A DNA stretch of 64,000 nucleotides. Origin: Azolla pinnata. Its lineage: Eukaryota; Streptophyta; Polypodiopsida; Salviniales; Salviniaceae. Shown one piece after another: positions 11,361-22,460 of the stretch. Where the stretch lies: assembly GCA_037176905.1 (NCBI GenBank), contig JBBBWG010011112.1, positions 1 through 64,000 of the forward strand, written 5' to 3'. The notes beneath the pieces are model-generated. The model was not told where the DNA came from. It was given only the letters and a program-made list of their open reading frames with translations, and did no database searches. Both the position numbers and the translations under genes were made by a program. Within the stretch, counting starts at the first letter, position 1. Each line of letters starts with the position of its first letter.

Positions 11361-12946
11361 CCTGCTGCAGAGTCTCTGTTCTGCTGTCTAAGCTCGTCAC
11401 CAGCTCTTTGTAGGAACTCATCCCAAGCACTACCAGGTCCAGTTTCCACATAATCATAAGGTACCCCACCACCCATCCTCAGATTGACTCGAACATGGCG
11501 ATCGCTCCTCACAATCCGAAACTCAGGTTTCAAGCCACACTGATACAGTTTAATGCTTGATGATTTCCTCTTTGACTGAGACTCATTTTGAATGCTCGAC
11601 GATTTAATCGGGTGCGATTCAATGTGAGAACCTGGCAATTTCGATTCTGTATGAATTGAATCCATGCCAGGTGCTTCAGCATGACTCGAATCAGATGCTA
11701 TCATCTCGAGCGAATCAGCATGAGAATCTGAAGAACTCAATGATGCCCCTCCACGTGGTCCAGTATGAGAACACGATGATTTGCTCAACAAACCTGATTC
11801 AGTGGAGCATTTCCTCATACTTTCTGATCCAGTTTCAACACTCAATGCATTCTGGGTATTTGTTTTAGTATCCAAACTTAAAGATTCCATCAACGTGTCT
11901 GAACCAGCATTAGAGCTCCCACTGTGTACTTGGGTATCAGAACTTGATACATTCTCCATACATGGCTTTCCCTCGCAAATCAATGGATTCTTCATATGCA
12001 AACCAGTATCATAAATTGCAGTTACTGTATCATCATCTTCAGAAGATTCTACTAGTTCTGACAGGAACCTAACCGAAATTTCCTCAAGCTCATCCCATGT
12101 GAACAATAGCGGAAGAGTGAAAGCTCCCCATGGATTGAAATCTATAAGCTTAACACTTCCAGATCGGGTAACATAACAATCAAAGGTATAATCTTTGAGA
12201 TCAAAAGCCTCACTAAGATTCTCGACAAAAAACTCGAAAACAGACCTTTCAATCCGCTCTTCTGACTCCAGCAAAGAAGGATAAAATCCAGTAACTTCTC
12301 TCTGAGAGATGCCGACCAGAAGGCTGTGGCGAACGAAGCCTCGAAACTCCATCTCCGGTCTCAAATCATGCCATTTGCGAAGGGCGAGAAAGAACTGATC
12401 AGGCCTTTCCAAGGTTTTGTCTTCACAGGAATCGAATGCATGGCACAGATCATGAACAAGCGAGTCGGAGGCTTTGAGAAGGAGGCAAATCTCGCCAAAA
12501 TTCCTGCAGAGAAGAGATCCAGAAGAGCCTATCCAGGCACTGTCTTTAGGAGCACTCCAGTTGAGCTTCGGAAAGACGGATCCCCCAAGCTTGGCAATGG
12601 AAGCTTCGATCTCCGATTCGAGATCAGGGAAAGAGACCTCCTCCGGTTCCTCTGTTTCATCTTCTCCCTCAGACCATCGGTGGTAATCTTCTTCATCGGA
12701 ATCGAGATCAAGACTCGCTCCATGGCTTCTACTCCTCCCACTGCTAGTACCACTGGCACCCTGGCCCCTGTTTCTGTTCCTTCTCGAAGGCAATGCTTTG
12801 CTGTTTGGAGGGAGGAAGAACGCGTCCGCTTGAAGATAAGAGACGAAGGCTTCAGGCAAGGGGTGGAGGATGGTCTTGAGGGAGATGGAGGAGAAGCGAG
12901 GGTACCAAACCTGAATCTGACACAGCTCGAGCTCACGAGCTTTCAT
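11354..12946 (-). CDS. CDC123: CDC123 homologue (D123 family), eIF2 assembly factor
   Basis: ATP-grasp-like protein that, in yeast and animals, helps assemble the translation factor eIF2. Single exon, 530 aa. The start at 12946 was chosen because the protein then begins MKARELELCQIQVWYP, matching the family start (C-x-I-Q-x-WYP). The frame stays open further upstream, but only through a Lys/Glu/Arg run produced by a CTT repeat. Conserved blocks include FPKLNWSAPKDSAWI, RPEMEFRGFV, QREVTGFYP, KLIDFNPWG (catalytic Asp) and, near the end, EFRIV and VPYDY. Odd point: about 165 residues rich in Ser, His, Glu and Asp (roughly residues 305-470), with loose repeats of the type S-H-x-E-S, sit between the LIDFNPW core and the C-terminal EFRIV block. 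In the homologues I know this linker is short. The rest of the core looks intact. Confidence 0.93.
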   Translation of the reverse strand: MKARELELCQIQVWYPRFSSISLKTILHPLPEAFVSYLQADAFFLPPNSKALPSRRNRNRGQGASGTSSGRSRSHGASLDLDSDEEDYHRWSEGEDETEEPEEVSFPDLESEIEASIAKLGGSVFPKLNWSAPKDSAWIGSSGSLLCRNFGEICLLLKASDSLVHDLCHAFDSCEDKTLERPDQFFLALRKWHDLRPEMEFRGFVRHSLLVGISQREVTGFYPSLLESEERIERSVFEFFVENLSEAFDLKDYTFDCYVTRSGSVKLIDFNPWGAFTLPLLFTWDELEEISVRFLSELVESSEDDDTVTAIYDTGLHMKNPLICEGKPCMENVSSSDTQVHSGSSNAGSDTLMESLSLDTKTNTQNALSVETGSESMRKCSTESGLLSKSSCSHTGPRGGASLSSSDSHADSLEMIASDSSHAEAPGMDSIHTESKLPGSHIESHPIKSSSIQNESQSKRKSSSIKLYQCGLKPEFRIVRSDRHVRVNLRMGGGVPYDYVETGPGSAWDEFLQRAGDELRQQNRDSAAGG

Positions 12947-13027
12947 GGCGTCTCGCTCTTGGGCACAATCTGCGTTCTGTTCCTCTGCTCCAACTCTTCT
13001 TCTTCTTCTTCTTCTTCTTTTTCCTTC

Positions 13028-13370
13028 TTCTTCTTCTTCTTCTTTCTTCTTCTTCTTCCTCAATTTGGGGTTTAGAAATGAAACCCTAATTTCAAAGCTT
13101 CAAATGAAACCCTAATTTCATTCCCTTTTTTGGTTATTAGGGCAAGAAATGGAACCCTAATTCCTTGCCTTGGGGTAGAACTAAAACCCTAACTCCATTC
13201 TGATCCTTCTTCTTCTTCTTCTTCTTCTTCTTCTTTTCCAATTTGGGGTTTAGAAATGAAACCCTAATTTCATTCCCTTGTTTGGTCCTTAGGGCAAGAA
13301 ATGGAACCCTAATTTCTTGCCTTGGGGTAGAACTAAAACCCTAACTCCATTCTGATCCTTCTTCTTCATT
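13028..13370 (-). promoter_or_regulatory. Duplicated promoter/leader of CDC123 with multiple telo-boxes
   Basis: Two tandem copies (about 13028-13210 and 13211-13370), each made of a CTT run, GGGGTTTAG and a series of telo-boxes. Exact AAACCCTAA occurs at 13081, 13107, 13184, 13259 and 13336, and GAACCCTAA at 13152 and about 13302. The telo-box (AAACCCTA) is an established plant promoter element enriched in genes for the translation machinery. That fits CDC123, whose start lies 82 bp to the left of the array. The pyrimidine/purine tract may lie in the leader. Confidence 0.75.
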
Positions 13371-14173
13371 TTTATGCAGACAAATCCCACACGACTTCAT
13401 CGCATTCTAAATCAAGAAAATCCCAATGTCCGAAGCCTATGTTTGGATGTGGAGGTAATATTTCAAGTGTTGATGGTCATTTCTGTCACGTGGGTGTCTA
13501 GATATGTCTCAAAGTGGCACCTGCAAAATGTATGCGGTTTTTCGAAGTGCTGATATGGTTTTTAACAGATCAATTCGATCCACAAATGGCCTCTAGAAAC
13601 AATGATGCGGTGCTCTCTCATCAAGGCATGGAAGCATCGAGATTAAACCAGGATTAAGCGTTAAGCATGTGATCAATCACCTGTATATCGGCTTCCACAA
13701 GCGAAGCAAAACCTCAGCTTGGAACAAAATCGATTTCACTGATCCCACAAGTTGATACTTCACACACCGCATGGTTTTGTTTGTACATAACAATACTCTC
13801 ACCAAACCTCAAACAAACAATGCATTCATTCATTCATTCAACCAAGAGTTGAGCTCCATACCTCTAAGTTACATGGAGATGGAAGAATCTGATGGTTTGG
13901 AGTAAAATTACCATAATTGTACAGTGAATCAAGCAACATGGAGCACCGATCCAAAACCCCTTGGATGGAGAAAGCGGTCCATTTGGACACATCATACATT
14001 ACCAGAAAACACACATGGCTTCCATCGTTGCATGTTTCTTGACTTGGTATTCCGTTCATCACGTCAAGCTTTAGAGGCTCGGTCTATTCCAATGAAGATG
14101 TAAACTGGAACAGGTAATGCAGGTCATGAGGGTCGAGCAAGCAGAAAATGGAGCTGCTGTTCTGCAGAGGTTT
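13371..14173. other. Intergenic stretch between CDC123 and the YrdC gene end
   Basis: About 800 bp with no gene seen. It probably contains distal CDC123 promoter sequence and the 3' UTR of the YrdC gene on the minus strand. A short CATT repeat occurs at about 13822-13838. Confidence 0.45.
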
Positions 14174-17100
14174 TCAATCTCGAGCAGAAAGACCATATCT
14201 TTCGAGGACTGCAAGAGTAGATTCCAAACCCCTAACTCCACATAAAAAAGAAAAAGAAGAAGGTGACAATGGAATTAATGAGCTCCAGTTAAAAATACAA
14301 TGTTTTTCGGTAATAAGACAGATTGCATTTTTTTGTAATAGAACTACTGCACAAATGCTTGTTTACCTTCCTGATCGAAGAACCTTGAACGTTCCCTGGA
14401 TGGTGAGATCTACAACAGTAGAGCCTTCTCTCGTAGGAGGAAGCTCACCAGCATCAAACACAAAAGCACAATGTGGCCACAGAGCTGAAAATTCCTCTAT
14501 TTTGATGGTACTCAGCTGGCCACTTAGATTTGCACTTGTTAAAGCAATAGCACCACCAAATATCTCGACCACTTTGCGGATGAAAGAGCTGTCTGGAACG
14601 CGAATGCCGATACTGCTAAGGCCAGGGTTTAAGCCTTCATTCAATAGGCTATGTTCACCTACACACAAATAAACAGATTCTTGTTAAGGCATATTTAAGA
14701 GGTTAACTACTTCGAATTCTTTCTCTTTCACAATGTTTGATAGCTTGGATCTGCTCATTTCCACCTGTAATCATCTTCTGAATTTGCACGGATTTGGTTC
14801 TCAACAATACTATAGTGAACAATATAGCTCGGATCTGCTAGATGTCATTTGTAATCATGATGTCGAATCACAAGGCATTGGTTTTTCTGACAACATTATA
14901 GCAAACAATATAGCTTATAGATATGCTCATTTTCTTTACTAATTATGACTTGCAATCACAAGCCATTCGTTTTGGACAGCATTATAGCAAGCAACGTAGC
15001 CTAGAACTGCTCATTTTCATTTGTAATCATGATTTGCAAACGCAAGGCATTAGTTTCCAGCAACATTATAGAGCGCAAAGCATCATCAAGCCTAGTACCA
15101 TGACACCCTTCTTTACCTCCATTGACCCCATCCAACCAATTCTTACCAGTCGGTCAAGGGCCACACCAACCGGGTCACCCCGACAGCTTTCAAAAGGAAA
15201 TGTGATTTGATCAAGTAATAACGATTTCCTAATCAAGAGGCACACTCACTTGACACTGAAGATGCTTTAGCTTGATGATGCTTCACTTGCTTCCAACAGA
15301 TTGCCGCTTTATTTTGGAATGATCCACAACGTGCTTAGCTATTGTGAAAAGTTTGTACATTAGGCAGTTTTGACCAGCCTAACTATATTGATTGTCATTC
15401 TCCACGGTGAGAAATTATTTTAAGATGTAATCGCCTCTCATTGGGTTTTGTAGGCCATTTAGTGCCTCTGAGAAGACATTTACACACCTTTGTTTCTTTC
15501 CAGTACTGTTAATGAAGAGTTATAACCTCTCCCAGAAATAACAGACAAATACAGATACATAATAGCCAAGAAAACAAAATACAGCCCATAAATTTGTTTG
15601 TGGAAACCCATATTACTACATATCAACAGGGTAGAATAGAGTTGACCTCGCTGTAGAACTGTTGTTACAGGACCTGGAAACAACGCTTGGAGGAGACCGT
15701 CAGGAAGATACGAAGTAATGCTATATTTGTCAAAATCCTCTGGATGCGCAAGACAAACTGCTAAAGGAACTTTGCTGTTCCTTCCTTTAATTGTGTATAT
15801 TTTTTCTACAGCCTGTGCAGAGCTGCAAATAAGAGAACACAGAACATCTGACACCTATAATTTAATAAGAAGGTCCAACTAGCAGACTTAGCCATGAACA
15901 TATAAAACCAATAAATTTTTCAAATTTCAACACCAGGATGAAGAGGGAAAATTCCTGCAAAGTAAACCTCTTCAAAATTTGGCATATTTTCTCATAATGT
16001 CACGCTTTATGCCATAAACAAAAGAAGGGAATTCAGGCTTAATTCTAGAAGAAGAACCAGGCCAAGAGTAGGAACAAAATACCAAATTTAACATACTAGG
16101 TACAAAAGTTGATCTAACAATAATCACAATTGAGAAATGGAACATTTTAAGTCAAAATGAAGCCAAGAAAGCAATGTGACTGCTTGTATACTAAAGCAGG
16201 GTCTGCACCTCACCCACATAAGCACATACTATTGTGAATTGAACACTTACACTATTACGTGCACATAACCTAGATGTACAGTGAACACAAAGGTCATCTA
16301 AAGTTGTAAAGGGCTTAACCTCGTAGGATGGAGAGAAAGCTAATGCACATGCACTACCAAATGGATCATGACAACCTCTATATTGATGTGCCTTTGTAAA
16401 AGAGGCATCACCAATCATGGAGATTGATTAGATGCATAGAGATGAGGACGATTTATGCTCATAGGATTTACTGCGTGGTCTCAATGTTGTCATGAGACGC
16501 CCATGTTGTGGCAAAGCTCTCATCTAACACAGGCATTGTAGACACCTTCAAAGCATTAGCCCAGCTAATAATCAGTAGTATCGGAGATCGATGGTAGCTC
16601 AGGCAGTTCAGGGGCAGCCGAGAGCTAACAGGCTCTGTAATCCTCCTTCATCATTCCTTTTCCATATGTTCTAGTCTCCATTAGTGATTGCACTCTTTGC
16701 ATGCAACCATACGCATACATACATAAACCAATGTATGTGTGCATACCAAGTAAAAGTCCATGTATAAAAGAAAACACATATACATGTGTACACACAAAAG
16801 ACGAACTTGAATATTGTCAGCACCACTCGCATGTATGCACATATATATGTATGCATTACACACACATACATAAGCCTATATATGTGCATATGCCAAGCAT
16901 ATATGCATAATACCTACATACAAAGTGACTGATTGTATGTAAAAAAAAACATACATGCACTTGCATGTGTTCTTTAACATTTACAAACCTATGTATGTGC
17001 CTATACGGAGGACATAGAGACATGCATACATACATACAAATACGAGACAAAAAACTAGAACAAGAGATAATACTGTGGAATAAGTGGCAATTTTCAAAAT

Positions 17101-17484
17101 CTGAGCTATGGCATACCAAGCATCAGCTGCTAAGCCGTAGAGGGTATCGGTAGGTATGGCAATGACATGGCCTTCCCTCAGTGCGCTGGCAGCTCGATGC
17201 GCGTGTGCATCCAGGGCAGGTAGAACCACGCCCATGGAAGGAGATCCGAATCTCTTCTCTTCCCGCCGATCTTCTCCGTTCTCTCGACCCCCGTGTCCGC
17301 TTGGTGAGCATACGGCCGAACCCGCACCCATCTTCGCCTGCTCCAGCATCGTACGCTTGAGGATGGCACTTCCCGGCGGAGAGCTGCGGAGCCAACTGCT
17401 GGAGAAGATCTGTGGGGCGGGGAGGAAGGAGGAAGGGGGCAGGTTGCTGCTAAGGTTCCATGGCCATGGCCGCTTCAGCAGCAT
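14174..17484 (-). CDS. YRDC: YrdC/Sua5-type threonylcarbamoyl-AMP synthase
   Basis: Makes threonylcarbamoyl-AMP from threonine, bicarbonate and ATP, the first step of the tRNA modification t6A. Exons on the minus strand: 17484-17117, 15822-15647, 14658-14367, 14231-14174. Phases close to 297 aa. Landmarks: IAIPTDTLYGLAADA (about residues 108-122), KGRN followed by VPLAVCLA, LFPGPVTTVL, GIRVPDSSF, LTSANLSG, GSTVVDL, and a C-terminal LEST-LAVLERYGLSARD like the end of the human protein. The N-terminal ~95 residues are Ser/Pro-rich with hydrophobic and basic residues and could target an organelle. Met46, Met52 or Met84 are alternative starts. The chosen ATG is only about 32 bp from a huge alternating purine-pyrimidine repeat, so the transcription start must lie within or beyond that repeat unless a later Met is used. 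Confidence 0.92.
14740..15080. repeat. Minisatellite in intron 2 of the YrdC gene, about 85-bp unit, 4 copies
   Basis: Degenerate units start at 14740, 14824, 14910 and 14996. Shared motifs are ATAGCTTGGATCTGCTCATTT, TTTGTAATCATGAT, TCACAAGGCATT and CAACATTATAGCAAACAA. The copies have drifted more than the other arrays in this window, so this one looks older. Confidence 0.8.
16690..17040. repeat. Simple repeat region of CATA/CACA/TATG type in intron 1 of the YrdC gene
   Basis: The sequence is dominated by CATACA, CACACA and TATGTG words, largely alternating purine and pyrimidine. Open frames across it are low-complexity (Thr/His/Tyr/Cys/Val) and not genes. Confidence 0.85.
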
Positions 17485-17515
17485 CGCCACTTCTTCACTG
17501 AACAGCTCGAAGACG

Positions 17516-18290
17516 AATGTATGCATGCATGCATGTATGCATGCATGCATGTATGTATGTGCGCGTGCATGCATGTATGTGTGCATGCATGTATGTATGT
17601 ATGCATGCGTGCGTGTGTTTGTATGCATGCATGCATATGCATGCATGTCTGTGTTTTATATATGTATGTGTGGGTGCACCGTGTATGTATGTGTGGCTGT
17701 GCATGCTATGTGTGAGTATGTATGTGCAGGTTGTATGTGTGTGTATGTGTATGTGCGTGTGTGCATGTTGTATGTGTGTATGTGCATGCATGTATGTGTG
17801 TGCGTGCATGTGTGTGTATGTATGTATGTATGTACGTATGTGTGCGTGCATGTTGTATGTGTGTGTATGTGTACGTGGGTGTGTGCATGTTGTATGTGTG
17901 TATGTGTATGCATGTATGTGTGCGTGCATGTGTGTGTTGTAGGTATGTATGTATGTGTGTGTGTGCGCGCGTGCGTGTTGTATGTGTGTGTATGTGCATG
18001 TGGATGTGTGCATGTTGTATGTGTGTATGTGTATGCATGTATGTGTATGCATGTATGTGTGCGTGCATGTGTGTGTATGTATGTGTGTGTGCGCGTGCAT
18101 GTTGTATGTGAGTATGTATGGATGTGTGCGCGTGTGCATGCTGTATGTATGCATGTGTGCATGTGTCTATGCGTGCAGGTCGTATGTGCGTGTGTGTGTG
18201 TGTATGTGTGCGTGTTGCATGTATGTATGCATGTTTGTATGTATGTATATAGCATGTTGCATGTGCGTGTGTATATGTATGCATGCAAGT
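17516..18290. repeat. About 775 bp of alternating purine-pyrimidine repeat (TGTA/TGCA/TGTG)
   Basis: An almost unbroken alternation of purine and pyrimidine built from ATGT, ATGC and GTGT words with some GCGC. It begins about 32 bp upstream of the YrdC start codon. Tracts like this can form left-handed Z-DNA and are length-unstable. Several frames stay open on both strands for over 200 codons and encode only Cys/Met/Val/Tyr or His/Thr/Ile runs, which is an artefact of composition. Confidence 0.95.
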
Positions 18291-21239
18291 TTTGTATTGA
18301 GCTGTTATTCTGTAGCATTGTTTCGTGAAACGCAGATTTATGAGCCTCTGTGCATTGCGCGCTGTCGGTGTTTCGACGCGTTACAAACTGGCCCCGGAAG
18401 CATCGCGAAATCGGTGGCCATAGCCCGCATTACGTTTCTCCCGCATAATCAGCTGAGCCAGATAGAGAGAGAGGAGAGAAAACGCAACCCGGAATCATCG
18501 ATCCGCAATCGTCGTCATCGTCGTCGACGATCGCTTTATCTTCCCTTTCCGTAGAAGAGAATGTCTTACTGATTCCGCGAGAAATGACGAGCACTGCTCT
18601 CTGATTAAAACAAGTAATCGATCGATTCATCTTATATTAAAGAGCGAGCGCAGCTTTCGGGAGTTGACCTTCCGGGGCGGGGGTTTAACTTGACTGACTC
18701 ATTCAGGTGCATTTTCCAAATTAATGAACAACAAAGAAAATCGAGCCAGAGGCTGGTCATCTTCTCTGCACATGGCGCTTTAGTTGCGGCTCCTCCTCCC
18801 ATCCCAATATGTTGATCAGCCGTCGCCATCATCGTCATCATCACGATCATCACCATCGTCGAAAAGGAACATAACTATACAAAAATTGCCCTCACAAGAA
18901 CTCAATTGCATGATGATGATGATGATGATGTAGGTTTCTCAACCAGCCAGAGAGAAGGCAACAGCCTTGTAATGGATGGATGGATGAACTTGTTCTGATC
19001 GCGACTATCCTGTCATGAACAGCTGCAGAAGTAAACATCAGCAAACACAAAGCGACGATCGGTCGATCGATCTGTGATGTAACTGGCTAGGGTATCTGGA
19101 GGTATGTATACATCCGAGATTTGTCGTGGGTAAAGGTCCCCATTAGCCTAGCTCAACTAACTCCACGGATGGGCAGATCAAATCACTATCAGCTCGCTCC
19201 ACTGAAAAACAGCTCCTGTTCCTGTGGTCATTCTGGTGGATGGCCCAATTGGTCCATAGCTCTGTAATGGATTCAAGCTTCTGGAACAACTAGGAAGAAA
19301 AAACCTGCATCTGTGATCGTCGGGTCTCCTATCCATAAGATCATCCCGATTTCCTACCGACGTGGTTCGGTAGATCAGATTCATCAGGCTTCTGGTGGAT
19401 CTCCAACCCGTAGGTTTCCAACAAATTGGACTAACGAAACAGCTGACCAGACCGACTTAAAACGAGTTTCGGTTTTTGTTCTGTGTTTTTTTTTTCTTGG
19501 CATAGCTGCACAGAGCGGATCAGATTCATTGGACTCATGCAGAAAAGCAGATTCGAAAGCCTAATCCGGAATCGGTCGAAAAGCTCGAGCAGAAGCATGA
19601 AGCCGGGCCTGGGAAAATTTCATGAGACTACCTGGCAAAGAATGGAGCATATTTCTTTATGGTGTAAAAAAAAACAAATTTAAAAATAGAACATGAAGGT
19701 AAGCAAATAAATAAATAGGAAAAAAAAAAGATAAGCTTCCTGAAATTCACTCCGTGCCCTCGGGGACAATAGTGGAAATAAGTAGAAATATTAGTAAATT
19801 CGTTGGATAAAATAAATGAGCATCTCATTTTATACGAAAACTGGGGAGAAAAGAAAATTATTATTATTTTTTTTTGCAAATTCTTGGTTTTTTATTTGTG
19901 CGCTGTATAGTTGGCGGGCACGAGCGACAACCAGATTTTTTTTTGGCTTTTTTATTTTTTGGTTTTGCTTTCCCACTTCAAAAAAAAAAAAGAAAAAAGA
20001 AAAAAGAAAAAGTGAAGAAAAAAGAAACGATTACGTACGTAAACACGTAATCCTCAACAAAACAGTAAACGATTTTTTATCATGATTAAAAAAATAATCG
20101 AAAGAGCCATCATAATCATAACAATAATAATCATCATAGTAATCATAATAATAATCAGAACAATCATAAGAATCTGCAGAAAAGCCAAACACAAAATCGC
20201 TTTTGTTATTACTAATATAAATAAAACTTTAGCAACAACAACAACAGCAACAACAACAACTTCCAACCAGAACAATAATGGTCAAAACCAAATAGAAGAA
20301 TGATAATAATAATATATGCAAATAAATAGAACAAATGAGATCGGATGAACAGATTTAAATTAGAAACTCAGCGAGTTTATTTGTATATTATTATTGAGCG
20401 CAGATTGTGTCAAAACGAGAAACACTAAACATTACATTTTTCGGGGTTTTTAAAGATTTAAATTATCGGGGGGCAGAAAAAGCAGGAAATTGTGAAGCGG
20501 GAAAAAAGCGAAAACGCAGAAGAAGAGAAAGAGTATTGAAACAGAAAAGGAGAGGGAAACTCCAAAAAGCAAAACGCAAAAAGCAAAGGGCAAGCCTTCT
20601 TTTAATCCGGAAGGGGAAAAAAGAATCGATTGACGAGAGGATTACCAAGAAAAACAAACGCCTAACAAGATTATAAATTACATTCGAGCGCATACCGTAA
20701 TCAGAGGATTACACATTATTAACATCTGATCCCAATCGATTCCGCCAGCATTGGTTTTCACTCCCGAATCGCTTCGCGCTGATTGCTCCTGGCCGCCGAT
20801 TCCCTTCGCTGCGATCGATTTAACAAATGGCCATGATTTTAGAGTCTGATTCGATTACGGGCGTGTGAAATGAAATCGGGCATCGGATCAAGCGATCGAG
20901 CATCGATCAAGCGATCGAGCATCGATCCACCAGTCAGTTCGACGGTGGCAATTGAACCCACGACGAGTCGGGTTTTGGTGCGAATAATCGATCGGCTAAT
21001 CGCACGCTAATTAATCTCTTGAAGCGAGGCGCTAATTTGAAATCTCCGGCGTTTGGTAAGAATGCGATTAATTAAGTTGGCGGGGCGATTTCCTCTCTTA
21101 ATTAATCAACAATTAGAATTCGGAGCCGAAGCGGAACGAAACTCGCGTTGAATTAATCAATTAATCAATCAATTAGTTAGTTAATTAATTAAGAAAAATC
21201 CGCGGGCGGGAAACAAAAAGCTGGTAGTAGTGAGAGGAA
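18291..21239. other. Intergenic region upstream of the Mei2-like gene, no gene seen
   Basis: About 2.9 kb. It contains trinucleotide runs (ATC/GAT at 18826-18862 and 18911-18930), an A-rich region (about 19650-20680, with poly-A/T runs and ATA/CAA repeats), a tandem 19-bp repeat GATCAAGCGATCGAGCATC (about 20886-20925) and, closest to the next gene, a cluster of ATTA/TTAAT motifs (21007-21195). All open frames are low-complexity. Confidence 0.5.
21056..21195 (+). promoter_or_regulatory. AATTAATT/ATTA-motif cluster in the likely Mei2-like promoter
   Basis: The motif TTAATTAA or AATTAATC recurs many times (for example at about 21066, 21098, 21150 and 21183). ATTA is the core of homeodomain binding sites, so this could be a homeodomain or HD-Zip target. 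It may also simply be AT-rich promoter sequence; position next to the gene is the main support. Confidence 0.3.
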
Positions 21240-21419
21240 ATGGGGGCCATTTTCCTCTCTCTACAGCAGCCTTTTTGGGCTCTTTTTTTGGCTTTTTATT
21301 TTTTCCCCCCCATTTTCCTCTCTCTTCGGGGGGATTGGATGCGTTTTCCATGGCGCCTTCTCTCTCCTCTTTCTCTCTCCTCTTTCTCTCTCTTCCCTTT
21401 CCGCCATAGCTGCTCCGCA

Positions 21420-22460
21420 GTCTGCTTCTTCTTCTTCTTCTTCAGATCGCTTCTTCATCATCTTCAATCTTCAATCTTCAATCTTCAATCTGCATCTTCC
21501 ATCTTCCATCTTCAATCTTCAATCTTCAATCTTCAATCTTCAATCTTCANNNNNNNNNNNNNNNNNNNNNNNNNNNNNNNNNNNNNNNNNNNNNNNNNNN
21601 NNNNNNNNNNNNNNNNNNNNNNNNNNNNNNNNNNNNNNNNNNNNNNNNNATCTTCAATCTTCAATCTTCAATCTTCAATCTTCAATCTTCATCTTCATCT
21701 CCTTCGGATCGCTTCTTCATCATCATCTTCAATCTTCATCTTCCATCTTCACCTTCCATCTTCACCTTAATCTTCGCCTTAATCTTCGCCTTAATCTCCA
21801 ATCTTCATCTTAATCTTCAATCTTCATCATCTTCCGCAGATCGCTTCTTCATCATCTTCAATCTTTAATCTTCATCTTCGTCTTAATCTTTATCATCATC
21901 TTCTTCTTCAGATCGCTTCTTCATCATCTTCTTCTTCAGATCGCTTCTTCATCATCTTCAATCTTCAATCTTCAATCTTCATCTTCAATCTGCATCTTAA
22001 TCTTCATCTTCTTCGTCATCATCTTCTTCGGATCGCTTCTTCATCATCTGCAATCTTCAATCTTCGTTCTTCATCTTCAATCTGCATCTTAATCTTCATC
22101 TTCTTCGTCATCATCTTCTTCGGATCGCTGAATCTTCATCGTCTTCATCTTCACCTTAATCTTCACCTTAATCTTCACCGTAATCTTCACCGTAATCTTC
22201 TTCATCATCATCATCATCTTCTTCGGATCGCTTCTCCATCATCTTCATCTTCACCTTAATCTTCTGAATCTTCTTCATCATCATCTTCTTCAGATCGCTT
22301 CTTCATCATTTTCATCTTCATCTCCATCTCCATCTCCATCTCCATCTCCATCTCCATCTCCATCGTCGTCTTATTCTTCATCGTCTTCTTCTTCAGATCA
22401 CTTCTTCATCATCTTCATCATCGTCTTCATCGTCATTTCTTCTTCTTCTTCTTCTTCTTC
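21420..22460 (+). repeat. TCTTCAA/ATCTTC pyrimidine-rich repeat region, probably leader of the Mei2-like gene
   Basis: Heptamer runs of ATCTTCA flank an assembly gap (21550-21649). Beyond them, units of the form CAGATCGCTTCTTCATCATC recur roughly every 40-100 bp up to about 22420, followed by seven or so ATCTCC hexamers at 22318-22362. The strand is almost pure pyrimidine with periodic A. True length is unknown because of the gap. Confidence 0.9.
21550..21649. other. Assembly gap of 100 N
   Basis: Exactly 100 N inside the ATCTTCA heptamer repeat. The round number suggests a placeholder for unknown length. Confidence 0.98.

Noticed and set aside
12947-13063. Upstream extension of CDC123 by 39 residues
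   Set aside because: The extra residues are a Lys/Glu/Arg run produced by a trinucleotide repeat. The family N-terminus starts at the internal Met.
12326-13075. 249-codon plus-strand frame
   Set aside because: It is antisense to the well-supported CDC123 coding sequence and ends in a CTT-repeat-encoded Ser/Phe/Leu run.
14740-15210. CRISPR-like regularly spaced repeats
   Set aside because: The units are contiguous and diverged with no unique spacers, in a plant intron. This is a minisatellite.
17156-18328. 390-codon plus-strand frame and several 190-220-codon frames on both strands
   Set aside because: They run through alternating purine-pyrimidine repeats and the antisense of YrdC exon 1. 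They encode only Cys/Met/Val/Tyr or His/Thr strings.
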